Below are positions 5,538-5,948 of a DNA stretch of 5,948 nt, in pieces. Origin of the DNA: Fidelibacterota bacterium REDSEA-S14_B6 (GTDB taxonomy: Bacteria; Fidelibacterota; Marinisomatia; Marinisomatales; S15-B10); NCBI GenBank assembly GCA_001626655.1, contig LUOC01000059.1, positions 1 to 5,948 of the forward strand. Direction: 5' to 3'. The position numbers were made by a program, and so were the translations under genes. Numbering within the stretch: position 1 is the first letter of the stretch; every line of letters begins with the position of its first letter. The notes under the pieces are model-generated. The model had not been told where the DNA came from. It worked only from the letters and a program-made list of their open reading frames with translations, and did not search any database.

Positions 5538-5948
5538 CTACCGTTGTATCGGCATCCAGTGCCTGTCAATTCCAATTGATGCAAAAACGCCGATCCCGTT
5601 CTCAATCCCGAAACTCCGCCCGCTCCCGCCTTCGCCGAAGAACAGGCTGTTGAACTCGGAGTCTGATGCAAACTTTATGAAATAATTGTAATAATTGCTA
5701 TCCATACTCATCAGGTGGATCATCAGCATATCTTCGATGTCTGCGTCCCCGCCGGGGCCGAAGCTCCCTTCGCATATTTCACGCCGGTATTGCCAGCTTG
5801 TCTCTCCCGGATCAATCAGGTGTTCCTTCCAAAATCCGCAACTCTCTGACCAATCAACTTCACTGTAGTCTAAAGAATCGTCCTCGTCATAAAAGTAGTA
5901 GCTCAACATATTGTTTACATTAAGCATCTGGTGATTATCTTCCTGTTT
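5538..5948 (-). CDS. C-terminal part of a DUF4249-like protein, cut by the window edge
   Basis: The reading frame ends at a TAG (5538-5540) and stays open to the right edge, so the 5' end lies outside the window. An ATG at 5925-5927 exists but has no well-placed Shine-Dalgarno site, and the seven codons before it are open; it is probably internal. About 136 residues are visible. The acidic, aromatic-rich first part (YYFYDEDDSLDYSEVDW) is followed by MIHLMSMDSNYYNYFIKFAS and then IENGIGVFASIG near the end. This matches the tail I recall for DUF4249 proteins: an alternating strand with a tyrosine-rich helix, then I-E-N-G-[LI]-G-[IV]-F. Such proteins are usually secreted lipoproteins encoded beside TonB-dependent receptors. 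No signal peptide can be seen because the N-terminus is missing. If the family call is wrong, it is an unidentified acidic protein. Confidence 0.6.
   Translation of the reverse strand, partial: KQEDNHQMLNVNNMLSYYFYDEDDSLDYSEVDWSESCGFWKEHLIDPGETSWQYRREICEGSFGPGGDADIEDMLMIHLMSMDSNYYNYFIKFASDSEFNSLFFGEGGSGRSFGIENGIGVFASIGIDRHWMPIQR

Overview
This 5.9 kb window comes from a mid-GC bacterium. It holds one gene on the plus strand and a run of five co-oriented genes on the minus strand. No rRNA, tRNA, CRISPR array, transposase or other mobile element is visible. The host cannot be fixed from the sequence. The DUF4249-like protein tail at the right edge is of a type common in the Bacteroidetes/FCB branch. 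With the FAA1-type acyl-CoA ligase and the lipoprotein-like serine hydrolase, this makes an environmental FCB-group relative (Candidatus Marinimicrobia, for example) a reasonable but unproven guess.

Left part (1-785): a non-coding leader of about 260 bases with a possible promoter and small hairpins leads into a class A-type small heat shock protein (Hsp20). The gene ends at a perfectly symmetric rho-independent terminator. The converging acyl-CoA ligase gene uses the same palindrome, and its stop codon lies in the terminator's T-tract.

Right part (784-5948, read right to left): the C-terminal part of a DUF4249-like protein running off the window edge; a GTG-started universal stress protein with a degenerate nucleotide-binding motif; a GTG-started, probably lipid-anchored serine hydrolase of the beta-lactamase/EstB/NylB fold; a multi-pass membrane protein with DUF4153-like features; and a long-chain acyl-CoA synthetase. 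Gaps are 30, 6, 20 and 108 bases, so the first four are very likely one transcript. The ligase may be read through from it or have its own start.

Together the genes suggest stress and envelope or lipid housekeeping: a chaperone, a UspA-type protein, an exported hydrolase, a membrane protein and a fatty-acid-activating enzyme. No defence system, biosynthetic cluster or clearly new system can be supported. The points most worth a second look are the shared terminator, the structured hsp20 leader, and the altered motifs in the universal stress protein and the hydrolase.
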